A DNA stretch of 64,000 bases from Rhizobium terricola (GTDB lineage Bacteria > Pseudomonadota > Alphaproteobacteria > Rhizobiales > Rhizobiaceae), in contig NZ_JABBGK010000002.1 of NCBI RefSeq assembly GCF_012927355.1, positions 516,758 through 580,757 on the forward strand. Direction: 5' to 3'. The position numbers and the translations under genes are program-made. Below the pieces are notes generated by a model. The model did not search any database. It worked only from the letters and a program-made list of their open reading frames with translations, and was not told the origin of the DNA. Each line of letters begins with the position of its first letter. The first letter of the stretch is position 1. This document shows positions 45,335-53,512 of the stretch, piece after piece.

Positions 45335-46822
45335 TCACCAGGACTTCAAGGCTCTGAGCGTCGGCGTCTTCTTGAGCATGTGTTCGTCCATGCGCGCCAG
45401 CAGACGATCGAGCAGTTGGACAGCCTGCAGGACTGCCGGCCCCTTGTTGAGCATGACGCATTCGGCCCGCGCTGCCATGGCGGCGTCGGTCATCTCGCCG
45501 CGCGTCGGGATGCCTTCTCGCACGAGGTCCTCAAGCACCTGCGTCGCCCAGACAGCCGGAACGGAGGCGGCCTCGCAAATCCAGAGGATTTCCTCCTGCA
45601 TCTCGGCGAGCCGTTCGAACCCGATCTCGGCGGCAAGATCGCCGCGCGCGATCATCACGCCGAAGGGGCCGCGGCGACGGGCCCGGTTGATCAGCGCCGG
45701 CAGGTTGCGCACCGCCTCAGGCTGCTCGATCTTGGCGATGAGGCCGAGCGGTCGCCCCATCATGCCGTGGCGTTCGAGGATGGTGTCGAGCAGATCAATA
45801 TCTTCGGGGCGGCTGACGAAGGAATAGCCGATGATGTCGGCACATTCGATCACGGTCGCAAGATCCGTCTCATCCTTGTCGGTCAGGGGCGAAAGACCGA
45901 GCGGCGTGTCGGGCAGATTGATGCCCTTTTCCGACTTGAGCTTCGATCCACGGGCCTTGGTCCGTTCGACCCTGACGACGGCCTCCCCGTCGGCAACGGT
46001 CTCGACAACGGCCTCCAATTTGCCGTCGTCATAGCGAACACGATCGCCGACAGACAAACGGGTCACCATTTCAGGCAGAGAAACACCGGCGGAATAGACG
46101 ACTTCATCGCACGTCCTTGGTTTACCCGAGGCAACCAGCCGGATGCGGTCACCGACCTCGAGACGCGCCTTCTTGTCAGGGAGCGCAACCGCGGCCGTAC
46201 GGATCTTGGGGCCGGCAATGTCCATCAGGACAGCGATGTCGCGCCCGGTCGCTTCGGCTGCGGCGCGGGTGAAGGCCGCCATGGCACGCCAGGCGTCGGG
46301 GCCGTCATGGGCGCAATTGATACGCGCAACATCGAGACCGCTCCGGGCCAGATCGAGAACGAAGTCCGGGCCATCGGCAGCTTCGCTCGGCAAAGTGACC
46401 ATGATGCGGGTGCGCCGGTTCTCGGGCTCGCTGCCGAAAAGGTTCCTGGACGCCTGCTCGAGCCGCGCCTCGCCGTAGAAGAAGTCGGCTTCGGAGGGCA
46501 TCGTCACGGGCTTCTCTCTCCCGGCAAGCGCGGCAAGGGCAACGAGCACGGCGTCGAGCGTCGGCAGGACGCGGCCTTCGAGGCGGCCGAGAGAGGAAAG
46601 GCCGAGGCGCATCAGGCGACGCTGGAGCGGGCGGATGTCATGGTGGCGGAGGCAGAGATAGTGAGCGAGGTTGACCGAGGCGGGATCGACGGCGTCGCCA
46701 TCGATCGAGAAGCGGGTGACGAGCGGTTCGGCCGCTTCGAGGATGGCGGCACGCAGGGCAGTCACTTTATCCAACAAAGCCGATGCCTCAAGGGCCTCGG
46801 CCCGGAAATCCTGGCTGTTCAT
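45335..46822 (-). CDS. Divergent pyruvate kinase-family protein
   Basis: This 495-residue protein has about 130 N-terminal residues without clear homology, mostly helical (DKVTALRAAILEAAEPLVTR; HHDIRPLQRRLMRLGLSSLG), then a pyruvate kinase barrel: TRIMVTLPSEAA, ARINCAHDGPDAW, LMDIAGPKIRT, GLIAKIEQPEAV and MIARGDLAAEI, with a B-domain between. The usual C-terminal allosteric domain is missing. The final loop is PTRGEMTDAA rather than PTRAEVSDVAN. Catalysis of phosphoenolpyruvate to pyruvate is possible but not assured. It is distinct from standard pyk. Confidence 0.8.
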   Translation of the reverse strand: MNSQDFRAEALEASALLDKVTALRAAILEAAEPLVTRFSIDGDAVDPASVNLAHYLCLRHHDIRPLQRRLMRLGLSSLGRLEGRVLPTLDAVLVALAALAGREKPVTMPSEADFFYGEARLEQASRNLFGSEPENRRTRIMVTLPSEAADGPDFVLDLARSGLDVARINCAHDGPDAWRAMAAFTRAAAEATGRDIAVLMDIAGPKIRTAAVALPDKKARLEVGDRIRLVASGKPRTCDEVVYSAGVSLPEMVTRLSVGDRVRYDDGKLEAVVETVADGEAVVRVERTKARGSKLKSEKGINLPDTPLGLSPLTDKDETDLATVIECADIIGYSFVSRPEDIDLLDTILERHGMMGRPLGLIAKIEQPEAVRNLPALINRARRRGPFGVMIARGDLAAEIGFERLAEMQEEILWICEAASVPAVWATQVLEDLVREGIPTRGEMTDAAMAARAECVMLNKGPAVLQAVQLLDRLLARMDEHMLKKTPTLRALKSW

Positions 46823-47067
46823 CGCGTCCGTCCTTCAGCTTGCCCGGCGACCTTCAGGACACCGCTTGCCGTCGCGGCCAGGCAACTCCCGGTTCCGCTC
46901 CGAACAATAGCCTTTTCAGTTGACGGATACATGACGCATGCGTCCTGACGATCGCAAGCACTCTAAGCCCTGTTTGAAACGGTCGCGCCCCCTCCTTCCG
47001 ACCAATAGCCTTCTCCTCGATTAGCTCCTAGATTACCGCTCCAAGCATTCGTTGCCAGGGAGGGGTA

Positions 47068-47808
47068 ATGCGGATCGCTTTTCTTTCGGACATCCATGCC
47101 AACAGGCAGGCGTTCGAGGCGGTGCTTTCGGCCGCACGCGAACGTGGCGCGGCGCGTCATGTCATCCTCGGCGACATCGTCGGATACGGTGGAGATCCTG
47201 CCTGGTGCGTCAACCGGACGATGGAACTCGCAGCAGCGGGCGCGATCGTCATCCGCGGCAACCATGACCAGGCCATCGCCGATCCGGGTGTGTCGATGAA
47301 CGAAGCCGCGCGGGCGGCCATAGACTGGACGCGCACGCAGCTCGATGAAGCCCAGAAGGCCTTCCTCGCCGACCTGCCATTGAAGGCGGAAGAGGACGAC
47401 CGGCTCTATGTCCATGCAGATGCCTCGGCGCCGACCCGTTTCAACTATGTGACCGACGCTGAGACAGCGGCCACGCATCTCGCCGCCTGCAGCGCACGCA
47501 TCAGCTTCTGCGGCCACGTCCACCGGCCCGCGCTCTACGGGCTAGGCCCGAACGGAAAGGTCACGACCTTCGTTCCCTCCTCCGCCAACGGCATCCCACT
47601 TCTGAGGCAGCGACGTTGGCTTGCTGTGATGGGTGCCGTCGGCCAGCCGCGCGACAACAATCCGGCAGCAGCGTTCGGCATCTTCGACACGGACCGCGAG
47701 GAGCTCGAATTCCACCGCACCGGTTATGACATAGAAGCGGCAGCGGCGAAGATCCGGGCCGTGGGATTGCCCGAGGGGCTGGCAGTCAGGCTGTCGAGGG
47801 GAAAGTAA
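47068..47808 (+). CDS. Metallophosphoesterase
   Basis: The 246-residue calcineurin-like enzyme has the metal motifs MRIAFLSDIHANRQA (D-x-H), LGDIVGYGGDP (GD), IRGNHDQAI (GNH-D) and CGHVHRPALYG (GH-x-H). It belongs to the diadenosine-tetraphosphatase/YfcE-like group. The gene ends 13 bp before the kinase-Usp gene, so the two are co-transcribed. It could reverse a kinase-linked signal or cleave a nucleotide. Confidence 0.9.
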   Translation: MRIAFLSDIHANRQAFEAVLSAARERGAARHVILGDIVGYGGDPAWCVNRTMELAAAGAIVIRGNHDQAIADPGVSMNEAARAAIDWTRTQLDEAQKAFLADLPLKAEEDDRLYVHADASAPTRFNYVTDAETAATHLAACSARISFCGHVHRPALYGLGPNGKVTTFVPSSANGIPLLRQRRWLAVMGAVGQPRDNNPAAAFGIFDTDREELEFHRTGYDIEAAAAKIRAVGLPEGLAVRLSRGK

Positions 47809-47821
47809 GCGGGGGAAGACA

Positions 47822-49234
47822 ATGCCGAGGGGAAAGATCCATCAAGGCGCCGTGATCGACGGCTTCACAATCGGTGAGCTTGCCCATCGCGGAGGCATGG
47901 CACAGCTCTTCCACGTGACCCGGCCGGACATCGATTTTCCGATGCTGATGAAGGTGCCGGAAATGGGGGCGGGAACGGATCCCGCCATGATCGTCGGGTT
48001 CGAGATGGAGCAGATGATCCTTCCGCGGCTTTCGGGCCGCCACGTCCCGCGCTTCGTCGCCAACGGCGATTTCGCCAACCATCCCTACATCGTCTTCGAA
48101 CGCCTGCCGGGCAAGTCGCTCTACCCGATGCTCGACGAACTGCCGCGACCGGCGGACGAAGTCGTGTCGCTCGGCTGTCGCATCGCCGCAGCCCTCGGCG
48201 ACCTGCACCGGCAGAATGTCGTTCATCTCGACATCAAGCCGTCGAACATCATGTTCCGCGAGACGGGCGAGGCGGTGCTGGTCGACTACGGGCTTGCCCG
48301 TCACTTGCAGTTGCCGGACCTGATGGACGAGGAGTTCCGCCTGCCCTACGGCACCGCACCCTATATGGCGCCCGAACAAATCCTCGGCGTGCGCAGCGAT
48401 TTCCGCAGCGACATCTTCGCACTCGGCGTCCTCATGTACTTCTTCGCCACCGCCCGGCGCCCCTTCGGCGATCCGCAGAGGATGAAAGGCCTCAAGAAGA
48501 GGCTGTGGTGGGATCCGGTGCCACCGCGCGCGCTCGTGCCCGACCTGCCCAAACCGCTGCAAGAAGTGATTCTGCGTTGCTTGGAAGTCAATCCGGCGCG
48601 CCGCTACCCGACGGCGGCGCAGCTGATGATGGACCTCCAGGACCTCACCAAGGTGACGCTGACGGGCCGGGCCGAGAAGCTGAAGCGCGATGGCTTTTCC
48701 GCGGTCATCAAGCGCCGGTTCAACCCCGATCCGATCGAACTGGTACGCCCGCAGGTGGCCGCGACGGCGCTTTCCAACGCGCCGATCGTGATGGTGGCGA
48801 TCGACCTTTCTGACGGATCGGAGGAACTCGGCGATGCGTTGCGAATGACCGTCAGCCGGATCATCGAGAAGACGCCGAATGCCCGCATCGCATGCCTCAA
48901 CGTGCTGAAGATCGCCCGCATCAGCCTGGAAAGCGATCTCGACGCCGACGGCAACAACAAGCATGTGGCGCGACTGGTGCAGCTCAAGCACTGGGCGGAA
49001 CCGCTGAAGGCGCCGGAGGGCGCGATCACCTATCACGTGATCGAGGCGGTCTCGCCTGCAGGGGCGATCCTCGACTATGCGCGGGAGAACGTGGTCGACC
49101 ACATCGTGATGGGCGCGCGCGCCAATTCGGCCATGCGCTCGCTGCTCGGCAGTGTTTCCGGTGAAGTTGCTGCTCAGGCGCCCTGCACGGTGACGGTCGT
49201 GCGCGTACGCTCATTGGCCGAGACGGCTGAATAG
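47822..49234 (+). CDS. Ser/Thr protein kinase fused to universal stress protein domain
   Basis: Residues 1-280 form a Hanks-type kinase with all key elements: a glycine-rich loop (AHRGGMAQLFHV), Lys in MLMKVPEM, the helix-C Glu in FEMEQM, VVHLDIKPSNIMF, DYG in place of DFG, and PYMAPEQI. After a linker, residues 325-465 form a UspA domain (APIVMVAIDLSDGSEEL; DHIVMGARANSAMRSLLGSV; CTVTVVRVR), including the G-x2-G-x9-G-S/T-type nucleotide motif. No membrane segment is present, so it is cytoplasmic. The Usp part may be the sensor, binding ATP or AMP. Paired with the phosphoesterase upstream. Confidence 0.9.
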   Translation: MPRGKIHQGAVIDGFTIGELAHRGGMAQLFHVTRPDIDFPMLMKVPEMGAGTDPAMIVGFEMEQMILPRLSGRHVPRFVANGDFANHPYIVFERLPGKSLYPMLDELPRPADEVVSLGCRIAAALGDLHRQNVVHLDIKPSNIMFRETGEAVLVDYGLARHLQLPDLMDEEFRLPYGTAPYMAPEQILGVRSDFRSDIFALGVLMYFFATARRPFGDPQRMKGLKKRLWWDPVPPRALVPDLPKPLQEVILRCLEVNPARRYPTAAQLMMDLQDLTKVTLTGRAEKLKRDGFSAVIKRRFNPDPIELVRPQVAATALSNAPIVMVAIDLSDGSEELGDALRMTVSRIIEKTPNARIACLNVLKIARISLESDLDADGNNKHVARLVQLKHWAEPLKAPEGAITYHVIEAVSPAGAILDYARENVVDHIVMGARANSAMRSLLGSVSGEVAAQAPCTVTVVRVRSLAETAE

Positions 49235-49246
49235 AGCCTGACGGGC

Positions 49247-50944
49247 TCAGAGCCTCAGTGCCCAGATCGTCGCCGACCGCAGCCCACCGGATGGCGCCGT
49301 CAATCGGGCCGAACGAACCGGATCGAAACCGTCTATCCGCTTGGTGCCGGCGATCCGGCCATCGTCGGCAAAGACCTCGATGGAGCCGTAGTCGAGAAAG
49401 ACCCGGAGGCGGGAGACCCTTGCGGCCTCGGCGATGTAGTGCGGAGAGGGCTGCCCCGGCCTCTCATAGCGCAGAACGAGACCCGTTTCGTCCTGAACGA
49501 GCGCCAATCCGATCGACGGATGCTCGAGCGCAAGTTCGAAGCTCAAGCCAGGCTCTGCCACTTCAAAGAGGATTTCCACGGCGCCGCTCGGGAAGTCCAC
49601 GCGCTCGCCATTCACCAGACGCGTGCGGTCGAGGATATGGCTGCGCAGGCTTTCCGCCGCGCCGAGCGGTGGGGTCAGTAACTGCCCGTCCTCCAGCCGC
49701 AGCGTGCGCGGCAGGGTCATGGCCGAGGGAAACTCGATCGTCGGGCCGGTATCGGCCCAGTTGCCCATCCAGCCGATGCCGACCGGCGTCGTTCCGTCGG
49801 CGAAGGCCTGGAAGGCATAGTTGTCGGTAATGAAATCCAGCTCGCGGCCGAACTCCTTGGAAAAGGTGCGCCCGTCGAACCATCCGACATCGGCCATGGT
49901 CAGGTTCTTCCGCCCCGTCCGCTCATCGACTGCGTTCATCAGTCCGTAGATCAGAGCCCAGCGGGTGGAAGGATGTGTGGGTTCCCCGTCCAGCGGCAAG
50001 AGGCAGGGGCATTCGAGCGCCGTTGTCGTGTAGCGGGTCTCGACATGAAGCTTGCCGATATAGGTCCAGCCGCCGGCTGCCTGCGGGTCCTCGGTCTCGT
50101 AGAGGAGGATCACCCCGCCCGCGTGGCTTTGGCTGCCGAGCAGCATCTTCCAGCGGCCGTCCGGTCCCTTGAACACATAGGGATCGCGGAAGTCGAAGGT
50201 CAGCCCCTCGCCGGCCGGACGATGCGGCAGGATAACGCTCGCCTCGCCGGCGCTGAAGAGATCGGCCGACGTCGCCGACATCTGGATCTCCTGTTCCGGA
50301 ATGCGCTCGCTCACCTTTTCCGTGAAGAAGACCCGGATTCCGGGGCCACTCGTGAGCGGGATCGCCGAGCCGGAAAAGGCGCCGCCACGCTTGTCCGGAC
50401 GGGCAGACAGTTCTTCGGAAGGAAAGAGGAAGACCGGCAGGTGGCGCCAGCGCAGATAGTCCGACGAAACGGCATGGCCCCAGTGCATGTTGTTCCATGT
50501 CCGGCCGTGTGAATAGTGCTGGTAGAAGAGATGCGGCCGGCCACCGAAGCGACCGAAGCCGTTGGGGTCGTTCATCCAGCCGAAAGGCGGGCGGAAGTGA
50601 TAGCCTCCGGCCAGTTCCGGGGGCGCATTGGCCGGATTGGTGTGCAGCACGGTGATGCCGGTTTCCAATACGTCGGACGCCGTGAACCAGTAGGCGACGG
50701 AAACGGACGTGATCTGGCTGTCGTATTGCAGTTCGATTCGTCCGCCGCCGAACACCTGGTAGATGCGGAAAGAATGCTCTTCCGCATTCACTGCCTGGAC
50801 CTCGCCAAACTTTCCGTTGGCGCTGACGAGCGAGACCGATCCCGGAATTCCCGGCCGTACGGCCTTCAGCCATAGATGCAGCGTCGCGTTAACCGGCAGC
50901 TCGGCGGAGATGATCCGCATCGTATCCCGATCCACGCCACTCAT
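49247..50944 (-). CDS. GH32 beta-fructosidase (levanase/sucrose hydrolase type)
   Basis: This 565-residue enzyme has the GH32 catalytic sites: nucleophile in FGWMNDPNGFG, the RDPYVF transition-state stabiliser and the acid/base region ALECPCLLPL. An N-terminal domain of 120 residues precedes the barrel and a C-terminal beta-sandwich follows. No signal peptide is seen, so it probably acts in the cytoplasm on sucrose or short fructans. No sugar transporter lies next to it. Confidence 0.9.
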   Translation of the reverse strand: MSGVDRDTMRIISAELPVNATLHLWLKAVRPGIPGSVSLVSANGKFGEVQAVNAEEHSFRIYQVFGGGRIELQYDSQITSVSVAYWFTASDVLETGITVLHTNPANAPPELAGGYHFRPPFGWMNDPNGFGRFGGRPHLFYQHYSHGRTWNNMHWGHAVSSDYLRWRHLPVFLFPSEELSARPDKRGGAFSGSAIPLTSGPGIRVFFTEKVSERIPEQEIQMSATSADLFSAGEASVILPHRPAGEGLTFDFRDPYVFKGPDGRWKMLLGSQSHAGGVILLYETEDPQAAGGWTYIGKLHVETRYTTTALECPCLLPLDGEPTHPSTRWALIYGLMNAVDERTGRKNLTMADVGWFDGRTFSKEFGRELDFITDNYAFQAFADGTTPVGIGWMGNWADTGPTIEFPSAMTLPRTLRLEDGQLLTPPLGAAESLRSHILDRTRLVNGERVDFPSGAVEILFEVAEPGLSFELALEHPSIGLALVQDETGLVLRYERPGQPSPHYIAEAARVSRLRVFLDYGSIEVFADDGRIAGTKRIDGFDPVRSARLTAPSGGLRSATIWALRL

Positions 50945-51028
50945 GGGCGATGCACTCCGGCCCTTGGCAATTGCAGGGGTAATGTCATCACTCGATCGGT
51001 CGGGTCGTTTAGCATGAACCGCTAACGA

Positions 51029-52129
51029 TCAGGGACGCCCCGCAGTTCCACCGCGTGCGAGGATCATCGTTTCACCGATGCGCACTACGCGCGCCCGTCC
51101 ATGGCCGGCGCTTGCAGAGAGGAAGCGGTCCGCCGGCTCAAGCAGCGGCTCCGGCGACAGCGCGAAGGTTCCCCAATGAATGCCGATGCCCAGCCCTGCC
51201 CGGACGTCATCAAGGATACGGGCGGCATCTTCCGGGCAGGAATGCATGTCCGATACGAGCGTCGCGGGTTCGAAGGCGCCGATCGGGACCAGGGCCAGGT
51301 CAAAGGGTCCACGGCTCCGGCCGATGTCGCGAAACACGGAACCGTAGGCGCTGTCTCCGACGAACAGCACAGAGCGCGTACCAGCCCGGATATCCCAGGA
51401 ATTAGCCTTGCCGTCAGGGATCGCCAGAAAGTTTCGCCGGGTCGCATGAACGGCGGGAAGAGCGGTGATGCGGGTGGCACCGGCAATGACGACCCCGCCC
51501 TCCCTCGGGTGATCGACACGGGCAAAACCCGCCTTCTCGCCAAATGGCTGCAGCCCGTCCGGAACGATCAGGCGGGCCTTGGGAAAGCGTTTCACCAGAG
51601 CCTTGAGCGACGGCAAGTGAAGATGGTCATAGTCGCCGTGCGAAATCAGCACGACATCGATCTTCGGCAGATCTGCCAATCCGATGGGCGGCTCGACGTG
51701 GCGATGCGGCAAGGGAGCGCCGAGCACGATTCCGTCGGCCAAGACCGGGTCGGTCAGGATGCTCATCCCCTTCAGCCGGATGAGCGCCGTCGAATGTCCG
51801 AGCCACGTGACACTATCCGCATTGCCGGCGGCCGAAAGCCCAGCGAGAGCGACGTCGCGATCGAGTGTGACGTGGTCGTCGGCTTCGTCGCGACGCACAT
51901 AAGTGCCGGTCACGATGCCGAGATGATGAAAGCCCAGGGCAATCGCGCGAAGAGGCTTAGGCAGCAGTGGGTGGTCTTGCCCACCGGAACTGACGGTCCG
52001 ACCGTGGCAGCCTGCGAGAAGCGCAGAAACCAGGCCACCGAGCAGCAACCGCCGCACAAACAACCCCCAGCGTCGCGCAACGCCAACGGCATTACGCGGC
52101 CTTGAGACCAGCTTCCTGCATTCCCCCAT
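51029..52129 (-). CDS. MBL-fold (NAPE-PLD/UlaG-like) lipoprotein
   Basis: The ATG at 52129 (MGECRKLVSRPRNAVG) gives 366 residues with an N-terminal hydrophobic segment and lipobox ALLAGC. The metallo-beta-lactamase fold shows SVTWLGHSTALIRLKG, the metal motif LISHGDYDHLHLPS and SVLFVGDSAYG. Members include N-acylphosphatidylethanolamine phospholipase D. With an acidic gap in the usual HxHxDH (here SHGDYDH) it may still bind two metals. It is divergent from the GDPD gene, so a joint role in phospholipid head-group turnover is possible. Confidence 0.8.
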   Translation of the reverse strand: MGECRKLVSRPRNAVGVARRWGLFVRRLLLGGLVSALLAGCHGRTVSSGGQDHPLLPKPLRAIALGFHHLGIVTGTYVRRDEADDHVTLDRDVALAGLSAAGNADSVTWLGHSTALIRLKGMSILTDPVLADGIVLGAPLPHRHVEPPIGLADLPKIDVVLISHGDYDHLHLPSLKALVKRFPKARLIVPDGLQPFGEKAGFARVDHPREGGVVIAGATRITALPAVHATRRNFLAIPDGKANSWDIRAGTRSVLFVGDSAYGSVFRDIGRSRGPFDLALVPIGAFEPATLVSDMHSCPEDAARILDDVRAGLGIGIHWGTFALSPEPLLEPADRFLSASAGHGRARVVRIGETMILARGGTAGRP

Positions 52130-52222
52130 GTCGCCCCCGCGTCCTCGCAGAACTAAGCGCGATCGCACGCCAGAATGCAAGCACCCCCCTTCGAAGTGAC
52201 TAGACCCGCAGGATTCATCGTC

Positions 52223-52251
52223 CCGTCACCGATCTTTCACGCGGCTGTTAC
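52223..52251 (+). promoter_or_regulatory. PhoB box (three tandem 7-mers)
   Basis: CCGTCAC (52223), CTTTCAC (52234) and CTGTTAC (52245) are separated by exactly 4 bases each, the 11 bp spacing of Pho boxes with consensus CTGTCAT or CTGTCAC. It lies 49 bp before the GDPD start. Phosphate-starvation induction of that gene is predicted. Confidence 0.6.
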
Positions 52252-52299
52252 GCGCCGGTTCTATCGCGATTTTGACCCCATCGGACCAGGAGCCGCACC

Positions 52300-53331
52300 A
52301 TGCGTTTGACCGCCCCGATCCTCGCCGCGTTGCTGTCGCTGATGCCAGTATTGCCATCGGACGCCTCCATCCCGAAATCCGACCATGCCGCACTGATCGG
52401 CGAAAGGCTTTCGAATGCCAACCTCTGGCGCGACCACGTCATGGTCGTCGCGCACCGCGCCGGCTGGAAGGAGAACGGTTCTGTCGTCAGGGCAGAGAAC
52501 TCGCGTGCGGCGATCGACAATGCCGCCGCGATCGGCGTCGAAATGGTCGAGCTCGATGTCCGTCGCTCCCGCGACGGAGCGCTTGTCGTCATGCACGATG
52601 CGACGCTCGAGCGCACGACGACCTGTCGGGGCGAGGTTGGCGATCTCCTGCTGGAGCAGCTCATGGCTTGTCGGCTGGTCGTCGAGGGAAGCCGCATCGT
52701 GACCGACGAAGCAGTCCCGACGCTCGCGGAAATGCTCGCCCATGCAAAGGGGCGGGTCCTCGTCAACATCGACAACAAGCTGGAGCCGGAAGATCTTCCC
52801 GAAATGGTCGAAATCGCCCGACGTCTGGGCAACGCCGACGGCATCCTGATCAAGACGCCGATCTGGAACGACGAACGGCTGACGCGGGTCCGCGCCGTAA
52901 TGCAGCAGATCGGGCCGGACATCGCCTTCATGCCGATCCTCGCGGACGACGCCGTGCGCGACGCCGCCTTCGTCGACAAGGTTTCCAAGGCCTTCTCGCC
53001 CGACGCGGCCGAGCTAATCCACTGGCGCCGGGAGACGACCGAGCCGCTGACCGTAGCCGGCGGGCCGCTCTTCACGCCACAGGCGCGGGCCGCAGCCGTG
53101 CGCGGCAATTTCCACATGTGGATCAACACCTACCCGATCACCGATCGGCCGGACGGCATGGTCGCGGGCGGACGCGGCGACGGTCTCGCCTTTGCCGAGG
53201 GAAAGCCTGACGACGTCTACGGTTTCTGGGTCAACCGCGGCGCCACCATCATCCAGACAGACGAGCCGAAGGCCGTTATCGACTGGCTGGAGCGACATGG
53301 GCTGCGGCGACCTTACGGGGCAGGCAGCTGA
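52300..53331 (+). CDS. Periplasmic glycerophosphodiester phosphodiesterase
   Basis: GDPD enzymes release glycerol-3-phosphate from deacylated phospholipids. The 343 residues begin with a signal peptide (MRLTAPILAALLSLMPVLPS). The catalytic motifs are VVAHRAGW (His), AENSRAAIDNA (Glu), VELDVRRSRDGALVVMHD (Glu, Asp, His). A typical GDPD insertion follows. The predicted PhoB box upstream supports a phosphate-scavenging role. Confidence 0.9.
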   Translation: MRLTAPILAALLSLMPVLPSDASIPKSDHAALIGERLSNANLWRDHVMVVAHRAGWKENGSVVRAENSRAAIDNAAAIGVEMVELDVRRSRDGALVVMHDATLERTTTCRGEVGDLLLEQLMACRLVVEGSRIVTDEAVPTLAEMLAHAKGRVLVNIDNKLEPEDLPEMVEIARRLGNADGILIKTPIWNDERLTRVRAVMQQIGPDIAFMPILADDAVRDAAFVDKVSKAFSPDAAELIHWRRETTEPLTVAGGPLFTPQARAAAVRGNFHMWINTYPITDRPDGMVAGGRGDGLAFAEGKPDDVYGFWVNRGATIIQTDEPKAVIDWLERHGLRRPYGAGS

Positions 53332-53386
53332 TCGGGGCGGTTGGAAGGGCGCATCTCACACAGTGCACCCACCTTGCTTCACAAAA

Positions 53387-53422
53387 AAACCGACACCCGA
53401 TCCTTCGATCAGGTGTCGGTTT
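53387..53422. terminator. Bidirectional terminator between GDPD and fadB
   Basis: An 11 bp stem (aaaccgacacc at 53387-53397 and ggtgtcggttt at 53412-53422) with a short inner gat/atc stem is preceded by seven As on the plus strand, giving a T-run on minus, and followed by TTTCTT. It serves the convergent GDPD and fadB genes. Confidence 0.85.
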
Positions 53423-53449
53423 CTTGTTTCCAAGGGACGTCGTGGGATG

Positions 53450-53499
53450 CCCCCTCATCCGCCCTTCGGGCACCTTCTCCCCGCAGGCGGGGAGAAGGA
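53450..53499. repeat. Rhizobial palindromic repeat unit (RIME-like)
   Basis: The unit starts ccccctcatccgcccttcgg and ends ccccgcaggcggggagaagg, with two internal hairpins (gccc-ttc-gggc and cttctccccgc/gcggggagaag). It resembles the dispersed RIME-type palindromes of rhizobial genomes and is shared with the two units at 56998-57118. Confidence 0.7.
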
Positions 53500-53512
53500 A
53501 AAGGAAGAGGCC

